A stretch of DNA of 64,000 nt from Chrysophaeum taylorii (taxonomy: Eukaryota; Sar; Pelagophyceae; Pelagomonadales; Pelagomonadaceae), in the NCBI GenBank assembly GCA_029834535.1, contig JAQMWT010000420.1:54463-118462 (forward strand), written 5' to 3'. Shown here piece after piece: positions 1 to 10,653 of the stretch (positions are counted from its first letter, which is position 1; every line of letters starts with the position of its first letter). The translations under genes were made by a program, and so were the position numbers. The notes under the pieces are model-generated. The model saw only the letters and a list, made by a program, of their open reading frames with translations. It was not told where the DNA came from and did not search any database.

Positions 1-195
1 TTCCGATATGGCACGGAGATGGTTGAGGAACGAAGGAAGGGATTGGAAGGTGATAACGTTGGGGAATTGTTTGCGCAACATGCGCACAAGATTGTCATCG
101 GACTCAACAACACTTTCGACATCGATGTTCAAGACCAAGTCATTGGTTGCTTGTGACAGAAACGCAGGTGTGGATAACCCAGAACATAATAGCAT
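1..195 (-). pseudogene. N-terminus of methyltransferase-like ORF2, copy A (cut by window edge)
   Basis: The minus-strand reading from the ATG at 195 stays open to base 1 (65 codons). It aligns without gaps to the start of ORF2 in copies B and C: MLLCSGLSTPAFLSQ, then a hydrophobic beta-strand, then VVESDD. In C5-methyltransferase terms this is motif I (normally F-x-G-x-G, SAM binding) followed by the acidic residue of motif II. The canonical Gly pattern is weak, so SAM binding is an inference. The ORF starts in a frame different from the upstream protease ORF, as in copies B and C. The rest lies outside the window, so whether this copy is intact cannot be judged. Confidence 0.6.
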
Positions 196-297
196 GACCG
201 TTGGTTTGCGAGAGTTGTTATGTGTGGTTGATAGGAATGCTGGTCGAGTTCGCAGTCAGGCAAGAGGAGAGGTATTTTTCCTAACGTACTCGTTTTG

Positions 298-870
298 TTA
301 CCGAAGATTGAGAAGGAGGGTACGGAGCCAAGGGCGTGCTGAGAGCTTCGTAACCAAATAAGTGCAATAGTGCAGTAAGTCACGATTTTCATTATACCTC
401 TTCAGAGGGAATGCCAACGAGCGTAATTCAAGGTTCCTATCACGCGCCAGGGCGTAAGGTAGACAGGGTAGTGCTGGTAGGTCGTGATCCACAAAGTGAA
501 TAGGCACATTCACGTCTTTGTCAATCAGACTAGTTAAGTGGGACATACCTGGTTTTTCACTGTCGTTAAGGGTGACGGTCAACTGAGCCTTGTTCCACTC
601 AGGTGCACTAAGAATAAATAAGTGACGACCTTGCCCTGGCTTGAGAAACAAAGCACAATCCGATTTCACGTGGCCGATGCTAGGGTGATCAGGCAGTGGA
701 GACTCAATGTTTTTCGTTAAAATAATGTGCGAGACTTGTTGTTGTCCTGTGGCAGTTTGAACAACAGGGGCACATTTTGGATCGATTGGCGCAATGTGAT
801 TAGGTAGAGCGAAATCAAATGTGGTAATCAGTGAGATGGAGGCACCGCTGTCCAGATATAGAAATTGGAA
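298..870 (-). pseudogene. Retropepsin domain of copy A with canonical DSGAS
   Basis: The frame is open on the minus strand from about 870 to 298. At 841-855 it encodes L-D-S-G-A-S, the catalytic Asp motif of retroviral-type aspartic proteases. A conserved segment follows that matches copies B and C (ATGQQ, then ILSAPEWN, then LRSLAFPLKRY). The enzyme would act as a homodimer to mature the Gag-Pol polyprotein. Copies B and C have Cys in place of the motif Gly (D-S-C-A), so A keeps the ancestral active site although its gag is frameshifted. The ORF ends shortly before the methyltransferase ORF starts in another frame. Confidence 0.75.
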
Positions 871-3074
871 ATGAAGGGGGAGATTGTGATCTCTCCTATA
901 CTTGGTAAGGAACGCATTCTCGCGAGGGACACTGGTAGAGCTGGTAGAGGGAATGCCTGCAGCAAAAAATTAGGTTGGCCAAGAAGCTTGGAAGTGACGA
1001 TCACTTGGGAGAATTTAATGGGGGCGACGGGTGCAGTTGGTTCACCGTTGTCAGCTCTTAAACAATTATTAATGTCGAATGGCGAGAGATTCTCTTGCGT
1101 GGTAGTCTGTGATGTGGCAGACTGAGATGTCGATTGAGCAGAACTCTTGAGACACATGGCTGCAGTAACATGAGAAGAGAGCTCATTCCGCCGCTCCGGT
1201 GATAATTGCGCAATAGCATCCGCGGTTAGATTGACAGATTCAGTAGGAGGAATGGCGGGTGGATCACTATTGCCATTTGCGTTCGGTGGAGTTGTAGAGG
1301 AATTGGGTGCAGACACAGATGATTGGTCTGCCCCATAGTTTAACGACGTTGAGGTCGAAAGCATATGTATATCAACATCCCTTGCGATATCTTCGGCATA
1401 GGAAAGTTGATCATTAAGGCGGAGAATGTCGGAGATGTCATCTGAAGTTGTAGTAGCAATGATATCGGCCGATTGTAGTAAGCTCTCAAACAGCTTGTTG
1501 ATATTTTCTTGCAATTGAGACGTAGTCGCACTTTGGGCAGTATGCTTAGATAGCTCGCGAAATTGATATTTAAGTGCGCGCATCGTGTGCTTTGTGCGAT
1601 CCAAGAACTTCATGTCAGATCGAGCGGGTCGGTCAGACGTGCGCGCATAAATAGGTCGGTCGTTAGATTGACCAGGACTGCGAGCTCTGGTGACATCGGA
1701 GTCTCGAGGGCCGTAGTATATCATTAGGTGAGAAAGGCTGACGAGCGTCTTTTGAGTTGCGGAGGCGTCGTGCGTTAAAAGCGGGTTTTGACTGTTGTCC
1801 CTGTGCTGGAGTGGTAAGCGATGCGAAAACATGCGCTGTGTGTTCCAGTTCAGAGTGCGTGTTGTCCAACAGCTGAGTCGAGAGTAATTTGGGTTTCTGG
1901 TGGGTGGATAACCCTTCAACATAAGGTATCCAGGAGACTGGGGGTTCGAGACGCCTTCTCTCGCTTGCGTTGGAAACGGAATTATAGAGATCCAAAGCAA
2001 ACTCAAGAATAGCTGCTGAATCAGACGGATGACATTGCCTGTCGGCTTCAGGACGTGCTCTGACAGAAGATCTTGTCTCATAAATAATGCACCAGTCAAC
2101 CCAGCCTCTATCATAGCGGTTGTTGCTGGTATTATCAGAGAAATGCTTATATAGTTCTTCATATTTTTTGCGACTAAGTGTAGATTCGTCGAACTGTAGA
2201 TTTGTCTCATCCTGGTTAAGCTGAAAAGAGAGATGTATGAAGGACTGCACACATTCAACGAAGACATGTACATACCAGTTAGGATTGTACACAACAGCGT
2301 TAAATTGCTGTTTCTAATACGAAACATCGTTACTGGAAACAGTTTCATAACAGTTAAAGGCAATGAGCATTTTGGCTCGGGTATTGTTAGGGTGGTAGTG
2401 CCGATTGTATACCTCCGTAATGGCTGGCGATGCCGCAAGAGCGGGTTTCCCCACACTTTCGTGGTTAAAGAAGGTATACGAAAAGGTGGCATATGTAAAT
2501 TGGTAAGTTTGCCAATCGGCATGTGAAAAGGCAAAGGTGGACACTGGAGCGTTGAATCTCTCATCAAAGGCGAGCTCACGGGGGTAGTTACCGTTGAGCT
2601 CCCGTTCGGCGTCTTTAAGGGGTTATTTATTTCGGGGCGAAGAGCCCGGACCTCATTACCGTAGCAGACAGTGGCCAACTGTCCAACTTCGGGGTCTGGT
2701 AAGTTTGGGAGCGCCTCAGATGTGAAGTGCCAGCTCTGATATTCAGGAAGCAAGTCTTCAGCATCTTGGAGGTTGAGTTCTAACATTATGGCACGTTGCC
2801 AGTCCAGGAAAACCTGGTCTAAGATCCCATTGCGCTTGACTTCGTAGTCAGGGCAGGACCTCGTGTAAGCCTCATACGAATCGAATTCGAAGAGGGCTCC
2901 TGCGTGGTGGAAGCGCAGTAATTGCCTAATCTGTCTCACTTGGAGCGAGACCTTCCGGCTTTGAAGCTGAAACCGATTTCCATCGTTGAGAAACTCAACA
3001 ACAGGGCCCTCTAACTTGAGAGTATCCGCGCCAGTGACTGCCTTGGGTGCGGCTCTTGCTGCTCGTTCCGCCAT
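871..3074 (-). pseudogene. Gag of family 1, copy A (frameshifted)
   Basis: The chosen start is the ATG at 3074, giving MAERAARAAPKAVTG, conserved in B (34048) and C (57827). The N-terminal ~150 residues match the other copies. The reading then shifts frame near 2620, is carried by a second minus frame over roughly 2292-1720 (NPNWYVHVF, NNRYDRGWVDWC, ARRLRNSKDARQPF), and returns to the first frame to the T-S-L-N-Y motif at about 1340. The protein is mostly helical in appearance and lacks the CCHC zinc knuckle common in copia Gag. It would form the virus-like particle shell. Two compensating frameshifts and divergence mark it as dead. Confidence 0.8.
1336..1358 (-). repeat. SLNY motif (copy A, end of gag)
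   Basis: This is the 21-bp family-1 motif with a variant middle (GTTGAGGTC). It encodes S-T-S-T-S-L-N-Y in the gag frame, between Gag and the protease-proximal region. Confidence 0.8.
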
Positions 3075-3256
3075 GAGAACGGTGACGTGAACCTATGGTT
3101 CGGTCAGAGCAGTTGACAACAGTGAGACATTCTAAGGGGGTCTGTCTAGCGGCGTCCACGCACACTCATCAGGTAGACAATGGAAAGCGCTTATATGGCA
3201 ACTGTACAAACGGTGCTTCCTGCCAGTGTGAAAGGGCATGCACGGACAGGCAGTTG

Positions 3257-3442
3257 TAGAGATAGAAAATTCCATTTAGAGTTAGGACCCCCCCCCCTTA
3301 TCTCACACTCACACCTAAACACCAACAAATCGCTGTGTCGATTACCGTGCAGCTCTTTGTGTCGTTAGAGGACAGGACGAAAGGCAGCACTACCACTGCC
3401 ACCATTCTGTACCAAGGGCACAGTGATTTTTAGTGTTCTCTA
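3257..3442 (+). repeat. 5' LTR of element F (family 2)
   Basis: This 186-bp segment begins TAGAGATAGAAAATTCC and ends GTTCTCTA. It matches, in opposite orientation, the two LTRs of element E (42690-42874 and 13835-14087). The ends form a short inverted repeat TAGAGA/TCTCTA rather than the usual TG/CA. A C-rich run with TTAGAGTTAGG occurs near the start, as in E. A primer-binding-site-like sequence follows directly. Confidence 0.7.
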
Positions 3443-3458
3443 GGTTTGGACCCAGTCC
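3443..3458 (+). other. Primer-binding site candidate of F
   Basis: GGTTTGGACCCAGTCC lies directly 3' of the LTR. It resembles the GGTTATGGGCCCAG site of family 1 and of Drosophila copia with one base missing and one changed, so priming by an internal tRNA fragment is likely. Which tRNA is uncertain. Confidence 0.5.
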
Positions 3459-3778
3459 GGTACTGGTAGAGAAACGTCATCCGAAAGACACCGATCTCGA
3501 TCGACGTCTCGGACAAAGACCCAGGATTTCCAGGTAAGAGCAATCTCCTTAAGTTCCTGAAAGTTCTAAGACCGTAGTCAAGTCTCATCGCTTGCTACTG
3601 GTGAAAAGTGCGAAAAGTGTGAAAGGCAACCAACAACGCGCAGAACGGTCATCCGCAATGCCCCCGCTATGTCGCACCCACAGGGACAAGACACGCTGTC
3701 AACGGTCCCACGATCACCATACTCGCAGGAACTCACCGCAACTTTAGGTATCACTCAGATTCACCAGGTACTCCCGCC

Positions 3779-6379
3779 TTGTTCGATATCTCTCGATCAG
3801 TCGCTCCCGATCACTTCAAAGCTGGTTCCACCTCGCTGTCTTCTCTCTCCGAAGACAGGCACGCACTGCCGCTCACCGGCGCTCACTGCTGCACCCACCA
3901 TCCACCTTCCCGGCCGGATGCACTGGATGACACTGCCCAGCAGGTTGCATGGACCCAATTGGGATCACCATGTTACGATTCGATGGATGTCACCGCACGT
4001 GCATCAGTCGCAGCACATGCTCATCGGCTCTTCAACTCTCAATCAGAGGACGCACTCCTTTCTACTGCCAACCCTTATGTCTCACCGCGACGAAGTTTTT
4101 GGCAAGCCTCCACCATGGCCGCAGTCACAGACTCAGATTTCGAGAATTATGAACGCGCCGATCAGCCGCAAACTGTGCACGCTCATATTGCGACCACCCC
4201 GGTCCTTTATGTCCGCTTGCGTCGCTCTCTTCTGGACGCCACACGCCTACGCTGCCTCGTCGATGTTGCGCTCTCAGGAGACATTCTCCACGCGCACTGC
4301 ACAGACACGCTCCATCTGAGCCGCTTCTGTCAGCATTTTCACATAATAGGAATGTACGACGAATGTCCCATGCCAGCTGCCGGCTCCACCGAAGACATGC
4401 ACAATCGCCACACACGATGCCTCCCTCGACAGCGGTTTATCGCTCGGCACGTCACTCCTCATTCGAGGACGCAAGTCATAAGCCCGCACCATCACATGCT
4501 ATGCACGCCTATGGGCAACCCTGGTCACTATGGCACTCGCCGCTCTGGTCCCCGCACCTCCGTCATTGAGGATGCAACCAGCATGACTGACCCTTCCATC
4601 GCCCTTGGCTCTACTCCACTCACGCACTATGACCCCAGCGAACTCGCACTCTCCTTCGGCGATCCCCCTCTACGATTTCCCGCACTGGACCCCACGCATC
4701 CCAGGCCGGATATTCTACCCCACGGGATCTCAGCTCACGCACCCATCTGCACTACCTTGCGGACAGGTCGGCGGCGGGCCACTTCTCTTTTGGCACCGAT
4801 TTCGGACCACTCGCACTACCCGATCTTGCTCTTTGAGCATGACCCGCTTCTCGATGCTCCCCGCGTCACCGCCTATGACACCAAGACACTTGCCTTTTCC
4901 ACTGACGCTCCGCGCCGCCATATGTCTCACGACCTTCCGATCACCAACATAACTCGCCCGCGCCCACCTCTGGTCGCGCACGCCTTACGAGGGCGTATTT
5001 TAATTGGTGACCTCACAGGTCTTTCGACGCACTTCCCGACATTCGACTTTGAACTTACGAGTCACTTTATGGAAATCCCCAAAGCAAAGACGTCTGACGC
5101 TACACAACCATGTCTCTGGAACTCCCCAGCCACAGAAACTGCCAGCCAAACAAGCACTCAGCTCCCCACAGCTGCTAAACAGCTACCTCTCGTCTCGCAC
5201 ATAGCAACGACGACTGTCTCGCAGTCTCTCTTTGACGAAAAGACGAAAGATAAGACCTCAACTGCTAGGTACACCAGTCAGCCCGTCGATGAAGCAGACG
5301 AGACAATGCAAACCAGCTGCACAGCACGGTTCCGGACTAAGCCGACAATGCCCAGGTCCGACGTTCAAGCGCTCGACCAAGCACACGTTCAGTCACTCGA
5401 CCCTGCCCTGCTACAGGCTCCTGTCTCACTCATAGCTGATGCACCCCATCCGATTGATCAGTCCTTCAGACATGTCCCGCTCGCAGAAGCACAACTGCAG
5501 GAAGCACAGGCACATCACGAAGACACAGGTAAGCGCACCGCGACTACGCGCACTAGCGTATTGCGCCTATCCGATCACGATGAACTGAAGCTACAGCAAC
5601 GCTCGCTCCCTTCGCAACTGGAAGACAAAGGCCGCCTTCCAGCCACCCAGACACCTGACCCGCCCCTGCCGCTGCAACCCGCGACAGCATGGACGATCTC
5701 GCCCCCCTGCATGACTACAGATCAGGCACTAGCCAATGTCAGCACTCGCCAGAGTAATGCGCACCCGCTGGTATCTCATCAGCACGCCTACTTCAGCCAG
5801 GCAGGTCACTGCACCACCTCGGTCTCCTCTGATACCAGGTCGATGCATCGCTCCTTCGCAACCACTTCACGTCATCTATTGGACGACTATGATTTTGAGC
5901 ACGAACTCATCGCACCGATTGAGTCATATCCAAGCAGGAACCCTATTTCGAATCCAACTCAATCTATCCCACATGAACCTTGGCCACCAGACGCTACCCA
6001 TATGCTCATGGTTTCTCCATTGGTCTCCTCCATAGCTCTTGACTGCAGCAGAGACAAGATGCAACCATCCCATGCGACTATACTCGCATTCTCGTTTGGG
6101 ACACATGCATTTCCTTCATGTCATATGTTTACGCTCATGGTACCGCCATATACGGCAACAAAGATCGACGAGGACTGCATTCCACCCTCCTCTTCGAACG
6201 TTACCCACGACATGCTGCTCCCCGCATTGTTAGCCAGCTCTATCACGCCAGATTCAGCTCCCATCGCCTTGTATGACGTCATACGCCATATTCCGATTAC
6301 AGCCCAGACACCGCACAGGCTCCTGCGCACTCGCGACGGCACGCTCGCCGTCCCTCTCGGTTATAGACTACCCACATAG
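3779..6379 (+). CDS. Gag-like polyprotein of family-2 copia element F
   Basis: This is an uninterrupted 866-codon frame. No domain is recognised directly. Its assignment rests on position (after LTR and PBS) and on clear homology with the broken gag region of E: shared stretches include TMAAVTD-like, LSGDILHAHCTD, SHDLPITNI, HALRGRILIGDLTG, YTSQPVDEADETMQT and ALIADAPHP-type segments. A segment reading CLVDVALSGDI is a possible but weak protease-like motif. Composition is rich in His, Thr, Pro and Ser. The homology begins near residue 100, after a VSPR segment, so the true start may be downstream or in the frame entered near 3669. The C-terminal third (after about 5755) has no counterpart in E, which carries a deletion there. 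Confidence 0.6.
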   Translation: MFDISRSVAPDHFKAGSTSLSSLSEDRHALPLTGAHCCTHHPPSRPDALDDTAQQVAWTQLGSPCYDSMDVTARASVAAHAHRLFNSQSEDALLSTANPYVSPRRSFWQASTMAAVTDSDFENYERADQPQTVHAHIATTPVLYVRLRRSLLDATRLRCLVDVALSGDILHAHCTDTLHLSRFCQHFHIIGMYDECPMPAAGSTEDMHNRHTRCLPRQRFIARHVTPHSRTQVISPHHHMLCTPMGNPGHYGTRRSGPRTSVIEDATSMTDPSIALGSTPLTHYDPSELALSFGDPPLRFPALDPTHPRPDILPHGISAHAPICTTLRTGRRRATSLLAPISDHSHYPILLFEHDPLLDAPRVTAYDTKTLAFSTDAPRRHMSHDLPITNITRPRPPLVAHALRGRILIGDLTGLSTHFPTFDFELTSHFMEIPKAKTSDATQPCLWNSPATETASQTSTQLPTAAKQLPLVSHIATTTVSQSLFDEKTKDKTSTARYTSQPVDEADETMQTSCTARFRTKPTMPRSDVQALDQAHVQSLDPALLQAPVSLIADAPHPIDQSFRHVPLAEAQLQEAQAHHEDTGKRTATTRTSVLRLSDHDELKLQQRSLPSQLEDKGRLPATQTPDPPLPLQPATAWTISPPCMTTDQALANVSTRQSNAHPLVSHQHAYFSQAGHCTTSVSSDTRSMHRSFATTSRHLLDDYDFEHELIAPIESYPSRNPISNPTQSIPHEPWPPDATHMLMVSPLVSSIALDCSRDKMQPSHATILAFSFGTHAFPSCHMFTLMVPPYTATKIDEDCIPPSSSNVTHDMLLPALLASSITPDSAPIALYDVIRHIPITAQTPHRLLRTRDGTLAVPLGYRLPT

Positions 6380-6473
6380 CGCCATCGTCTTGGTACGCTC
6401 ACGGTGAACTGAGATGCACGATCGCTTGTTGCATAGTACGATACCCGAACATCCATTGTTTCAGGTTCAACAC

Positions 6474-6867
6474 TAACTAACTAACTTCAGACCTCTCCCG
6501 AGCATGGGAGCCAGGCCGGACAGGCAGGAGCCGATCCGGAATCACAGAGGAAAATCACGCAGTTGGGGCTGAGGCGAGGGACGATGACTCGTTGATGACG
6601 GACCGCCGCTGCGCGCGGTCTTGTGCGAAGTCGTGCAAAAGCGTCGCAGGCCGAAAACGTGTTGGTCCACGAACAATCGACCTGTCCGTCGCGTTCTGCC
6701 CAACCGAGCGAACCCCATCCCAGCGCGGACTTTCCGGGTGCTAACCGGCCAGCCCGGGAGGCGAGCAGGCACCGTCTCACTCCGGGACGGCCGGGGCCGC
6801 CGCAGGGAGCAAGCATGTTAGGCGCCGTCCTCCATCGCAACCAACGGTTAGCGATCGCAGGGTTAGG
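6474..6867 (+). repeat. SINE-like repeat G1 with 10-bp target duplication
   Basis: It runs from TAACTAACTAACTTCAGACC to GCGATCGCAGGGTTAG. It is flanked by GGTTCAACAC at 6464-6473 and at 6868-6877, a perfect target-site duplication. The first ~80 bp and last ~130 bp match the other copies (G2-G5), while the middle is diverged, so it is an older or different subfamily. It inserted in element F just after the gag ORF. Confidence 0.8.
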
Positions 6868-6877
6868 GGTTCAACAC

Positions 6878-7566
6878 AACTATACTTTTCCAGTCACCGC
6901 CTACGCTCCCCCTCCGACCGCCGCCCGGCTCTGCGCTCGTTCCGCAACCACGGTCTCTCCGCCTCACCGGCAATTCGGAGATTTTACCAAGTTCAAATTA
7001 CGAGGGCGCATTCGTCTTCCACCGCGGACAAGACCTGTTACGACTCATATTAGTCACGCATCCTAGGACTACTCTGACTACATCGGAACCCACTTTAAGG
7101 CACATACTGAAGTCCCTCTCCCTAGGAATCTCCGTCACATGACAAGACCTGATGAGCTCTCGTCGTTACTCCCCGCCTCGACGCGACTCCCGACGATTCG
7201 CTTCCCGACGATTTGTGATGATACTAAGCTTCGTCATCAAAGCAATGCCGAGCCTCCCACGCTCACCTGTCAGCCTCTTACAGTTCACACCTCTCAAGTT
7301 TCAGCTCACCTGGTTCCACCCTGTGTGCTGCCATATGCAAATGAAGTTTTGTCGTGCCAACGCCACATGTCGCAGTTATCGCCAGTCTCGCGCAACAAAT
7401 GCCCGCCACTGAATGATAGCCGCACGCAGAGTCCTTTGCTCACCTCATTTAACGTCCCTCCCAGCACTATGCTCGACGTTGAAGCTCTGCACCTTGATGA
7501 TTCGGTTACAACACGACTGCACGCGACATTATCCTCGCCCAGTTTTGTTCACGTTTCGCATCAGTC
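6878..7566 (+). pseudogene. Family-2 internal coding segment of F, left of hAT
   Basis: A plus frame is open from 7139 to the hAT insertion. If the hAT element and one target-site copy are ignored, the same frame continues to the right at 10463. The encoded product has no recognised domain. The stretch at 6878-7138 is low in coding signal, with scattered stops. It lies between the gag ORF and where protease would be expected in a copia element. Confidence 0.45.
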
Positions 7567-7574
7567 AACATTAC
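7567..7574 (+). repeat. Target-site duplication of the hAT element (left)
   Basis: AACATTAC, repeated exactly at 10455-10462. An 8-bp duplication is the hallmark length for hAT transposition. Confidence 0.9.
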
Positions 7575-7592
7575 CAGTGTTGGGAATTCACT
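7575..7592 (+). repeat. Left terminal inverted repeat of hAT
   Basis: CAGTGTTGGGAATTCACT, inverted-repeat partner of 10437-10454 with one mismatch at position 4. Confidence 0.9.
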
Positions 7593-7859
7593 GGGCTCAC
7601 TTCACTAGGTTCACTGAATTTGGTTCACTTCACTTCAATTCACTTCACTACACCGAAGTTTTTCGTCCGTAGTCCAATGTTCACTTCACGTTCATTCACT
7701 TCGGCTGACGGCCTGACCCTGACCCCGTCGGATGAGCGAAGTCGAGCCGCTACCTGGAGGTGGAAGATAATGTTGATGATGAGGAGGAATACGCGGAACA
7801 TAAGGAGGAGCACAAGAACGAGCCGATTGCGACGTCGATGCTGACGTGGAACACATCCG

Positions 7860-10170
7860 GCAAAAGTGGACGATCAACCAGGTCCAAGGTGTAGGACTGC
7901 GTGCGTCGACTGAAGGAAGATCATGCTGACCGCGTCAGTGGGAAGGCGACGCACGTGTATATCCGGTGCTGGGAGCGCCTGAAGGTGACGAGAGACTTCA
8001 AGAAAGGCACATGGCAGACGACCAATCCTCTTGCCCACTTCAAGGCTACGCATCCGGAGGACGAGATGGGACGTCAACAGCTCACCAAGAAACAGAATAC
8101 AGACAAAGAATAGGAGGGCGTCATGACGGTCGTGGGCGTTGTTGCAGCCTCGAAGGGTAAATCGGATATTACGAGCTACTTCATGGCCATGCCCAGCTAG
8201 GCAAAGCACTCTCCCCTGATGGCGTTCTCGGCTCGGCACTACGTGGACACGTCGCAGCGGATCTCCAAGCGCACCTTTGACGACGAAGATCATCGCAACC
8301 TAATTGAGGCGTATTACCGCGGCGGTGGCGGGAAAGGCAAGTGCCCGTTCATGACTCGAAAGGCGCTGTTTGAATGGGTGGACGCTGAATATCGTTGCTT
8401 TGTTCGAATCTCGAAGCACGTCGTTACGGAGTGTTATGAAGCGGGTTTCGGCAATCCATTCGCCCAGGTGCTGCATGACGGCGGGACACTCAAGGATAAG
8501 TTCAAGCGACAGGCCATTGGCCTATCCTTCATCTGGCCCGATTGGAGTGGCGTTGAGACGGTGTGCGTGGGCCTCGTTCCAGCTGACGACGGAACCGATT
8601 CCGGCACGGCTTCTCTGCTCCGTTCTGTGGTCGCGGAGCGTGCGATAATCGATATCGATTTGGCGGCCGCAACCATTGTTCAAGACCGGGCTGCATTTGG
8701 CGTCGCCGAATAATTTTGTGTTGAGGTCGAAGCGTGTGACGTGCATGATATCTCAAAAATCTCGGCAGCGGCATGTGGCGACTTGACACGACCCAGAGGC
8801 AAGCAGGTGATCAATCCATTCCCAGCTGGCCAGGAGCTGCCGAACAGTGCCCACGATGGAGCCAAGTTCTTTTCGTACGGCACACGTCGGAAGAATCTGC
8901 ATGCGCTTTAGCCATTATAGCCGGGTAAATCGCCGAAGCTCAAGCTCAAGCTCGACCTCAATAAGACGAGGTTCCGGGCGCGATGCCAGCTTGTTCGTTC
9001 CTTGCTGCGTATGCACCACGTGCTCAAACTGTACGCGGCTACCAACACTGGACTCCCCTGGACAATCAGTGATGAGCAATGGGTGGCGTTGGCTGAATTC
9101 GAGGCGATTTTTGCTTTAACGGATGCGGCCGTTGTTTTCGTGCAATATGAACACTTACACCTGGGGGCGTGCGCCGCATTGATCAAGCGCAACATGATCG
9201 AGTCTCTGCGAGCTGGGACACTAGAAGTCTTTGATATCCTGAACATAACTGCGAAATCCATGCCACGTAAGACTGTCGATGTTGACGACCTCAGCGAGAC
9301 CGGCAAAATCAGTCTTGAGCGGGCTATTCTCGAATGTGAGCGTCGGTTTTGCGGGAATAATGAAAACTACGTGCGTCACTTCGACTACGAATTCAACGAT
9401 CGCGAGCTGATTGCATTCCTTCTTGACTTTCGGACTGTCAACTGCCGGCACCTCTCGTCCCCAATCACAGAGCTCGGGCCAGGAAGTTGCTAAAGGAAGA
9501 ATATGTGATTTACGCACGGACTGCATTCCACCACGAAAAGGCAAAGACTTCCTCCGAGTCTGCGCCGCCCTCCGAGCCTGCGCCTGCCTGCTGTCTCTTG
9601 GCGGCACTCGACGCACCCGACGCTTGGGACGACATTAGTGGCGACGTGCCTTCTTTTGCTATGCCTGAGAACCAGACGCCCGATTTCAATGTGGAGTTTG
9701 AACAGGACTTCACTCAATGGATCCGGCTGTCGAGATCGCTCAACTGGAAAGAGTATCATCCCGAACTTGAGAAGAAGGATGAAGTCGGCTTCCCAGATCT
9801 GGCTGTGCTCGACGTTGGAAAGCTGTATCGACCGCTCACCAAGGAGCAGTATGGGTTCCTTCCGGACATGGCGAGAGCCTATAAGGGTTCAATTGGTACA
9901 CATGGCGCGCAGAGCTACTGTGAGCGCTGCCTGAGCACTGGAAATCTTGTCCTGACTGAGGGATACACGTTGCACAGCGCGGACGAGACGGACAAAGTTG
10001 CCCTACTGCGCATGAACACGAATTTCATTGCGGCGGCCCGGATTAAGTACTGGGACCTCGCCGAGACCGAGTTCAAAAACGCCGAGAGCACCATCCCCGA
10101 AGACTCTTCGGAGATGGAGGTTGATGAGGAAGAACCAGACGAAGATACCGAGGTCGTTCACATCGCCTAA
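7860..10170 (+). pseudogene. hAT transposase (BED finger to dimerisation domain), degenerate
   Basis: Pieces on the plus strand in order: a BED-type zinc finger around 7905-8080 (conserved Cys, TTNPLAHFKATH with His-x4-His); a DITSYF segment near 8165; 8219-8713 carrying the start of the RNase H-like catalytic region (LSFIWPDWSGVE); a frame change near 8660 leading to CDMHD and VINPFPAGQ at about 8735-8825; 9002-9493 (LKLYAATNTGLPWTI, then the alpha-helical insertion); 9487-10170 with the C-terminal dimerisation domain (FPDLAVLDVGKLYR, SYCERCLSTGN, LLRMN). Order and motifs match hAT transposases, particularly oomycete-type ones I know. Stops after 7890 and 8113 and frame changes near 8660 and 9490 make it inactive. 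It needs an external transposase to move. Confidence 0.8.
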
Positions 10171-10436
10171 AGCAAGAAACACTGAACCCCATCAATGGTA
10201 ACTCCTCCTTCGCCCCGAAACGCGAAAGAATCTAAGAGCACCAGACCTGGGCAATAGCGCGCGGGGGGCACGGAACTGACGGAGCGCGACAGGGACCGGC
10301 GATGGCGTTAAAACAAACAAAAAATGTGGCGTTCACTTCACAAAGGTTCACGATGGCCACGTAGGGTGACGTGTTGACTTGAAATCACTTCACCAATATT
10401 GCGTGGCTGGTGAAGTGGTTCACGTTCACTTGCTGA

Positions 10437-10454
10437 AGTGAATTCCCAACGCTG
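10437..10454 (+). repeat. Right terminal inverted repeat of hAT
   Basis: AGTGAATTCCCAACGCTG, followed by the target duplication AACATTAC at 10455-10462. Confidence 0.9.
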
Positions 10455-10462
10455 AACATTAC

Positions 10463-10653
10463 TGTCAGAATTCTGCTTCGGACACAGCTTAGACTGCACT
10501 CGCATATTATGCTCGTATGACGCACCCGGTTCGCTCGTCTCCGTTCACACTGCAGGTTCCATCTTGCTGAACTCTGAGCTCACCGGCTGCTATTGCGATT
10601 CGCACCCAGTCGACATTCTCCGCAGCATCCGCGAGGATAACCTCCAATCTCCC
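10463..10653 (+). pseudogene. Family-2 internal segment of F, right of hAT (possible protease)
   Basis: The frame entering from the left flank of hAT continues here for about 60 codons until the SINE-like repeat G2. It contains a CSYDAPGSLVSV segment followed by a hydrophobic run. This could be a drifted retropepsin motif (compare L-D-S-G-A-S in family 1), and the position after gag fits. The extra residue and missing D-[ST]-G make this a weak call. Confidence 0.35.

Larger units (their letters stand above)
1..3256 (-). mobile_element. Family-1 copia retrotransposon, copy A (5' half, degenerate)
   Basis: This block is collinear with the 5' parts of copies B and C on the minus strand: leader, gag, T-x-x-S-L-N-Y motif, aspartic protease and the first 65 residues of a methyltransferase-like ORF, which runs off base 1. 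It is clearly more diverged from B and C than they are from each other. The leader shares the segment around 3130-3150 with B and C. It stops where the LTR of element F begins at 3257, so F probably inserted in the leader of A and displaced its 5' LTR. Several frameshifts make this copy non-functional. Confidence 0.85.
7575..10454 (+). mobile_element. hAT-superfamily DNA transposon, complete with TIRs and TSD
   Basis: It is 2880 bp long. The left end CAGTGTTGGGAATTCACT (7575-7592) is mirrored at the right end (10437-10454; reverse complement CAGCGTTGGGAATTCACT, one mismatch). The flanks carry the 8-bp duplication AACATTAC. Both subterminal regions are packed with TTCACTTCA-type repeats in either orientation (7593-7700 and 10330-10436), as expected for transposase binding. 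The interior encodes a degenerate transposase. The element inserted into an open frame of element F, which reads on in the same frame on the far side, so insertion came before F's frame decayed there. Confidence 0.92.

Noticed and set aside
3669-4319. 216-codon plus frame overlapping the start of the F gag ORF
   Set aside because: It overlaps the longer 866-codon frame. Only its very first part might supply the true Gag N-terminus. The remainder lacks homology with E in that frame.
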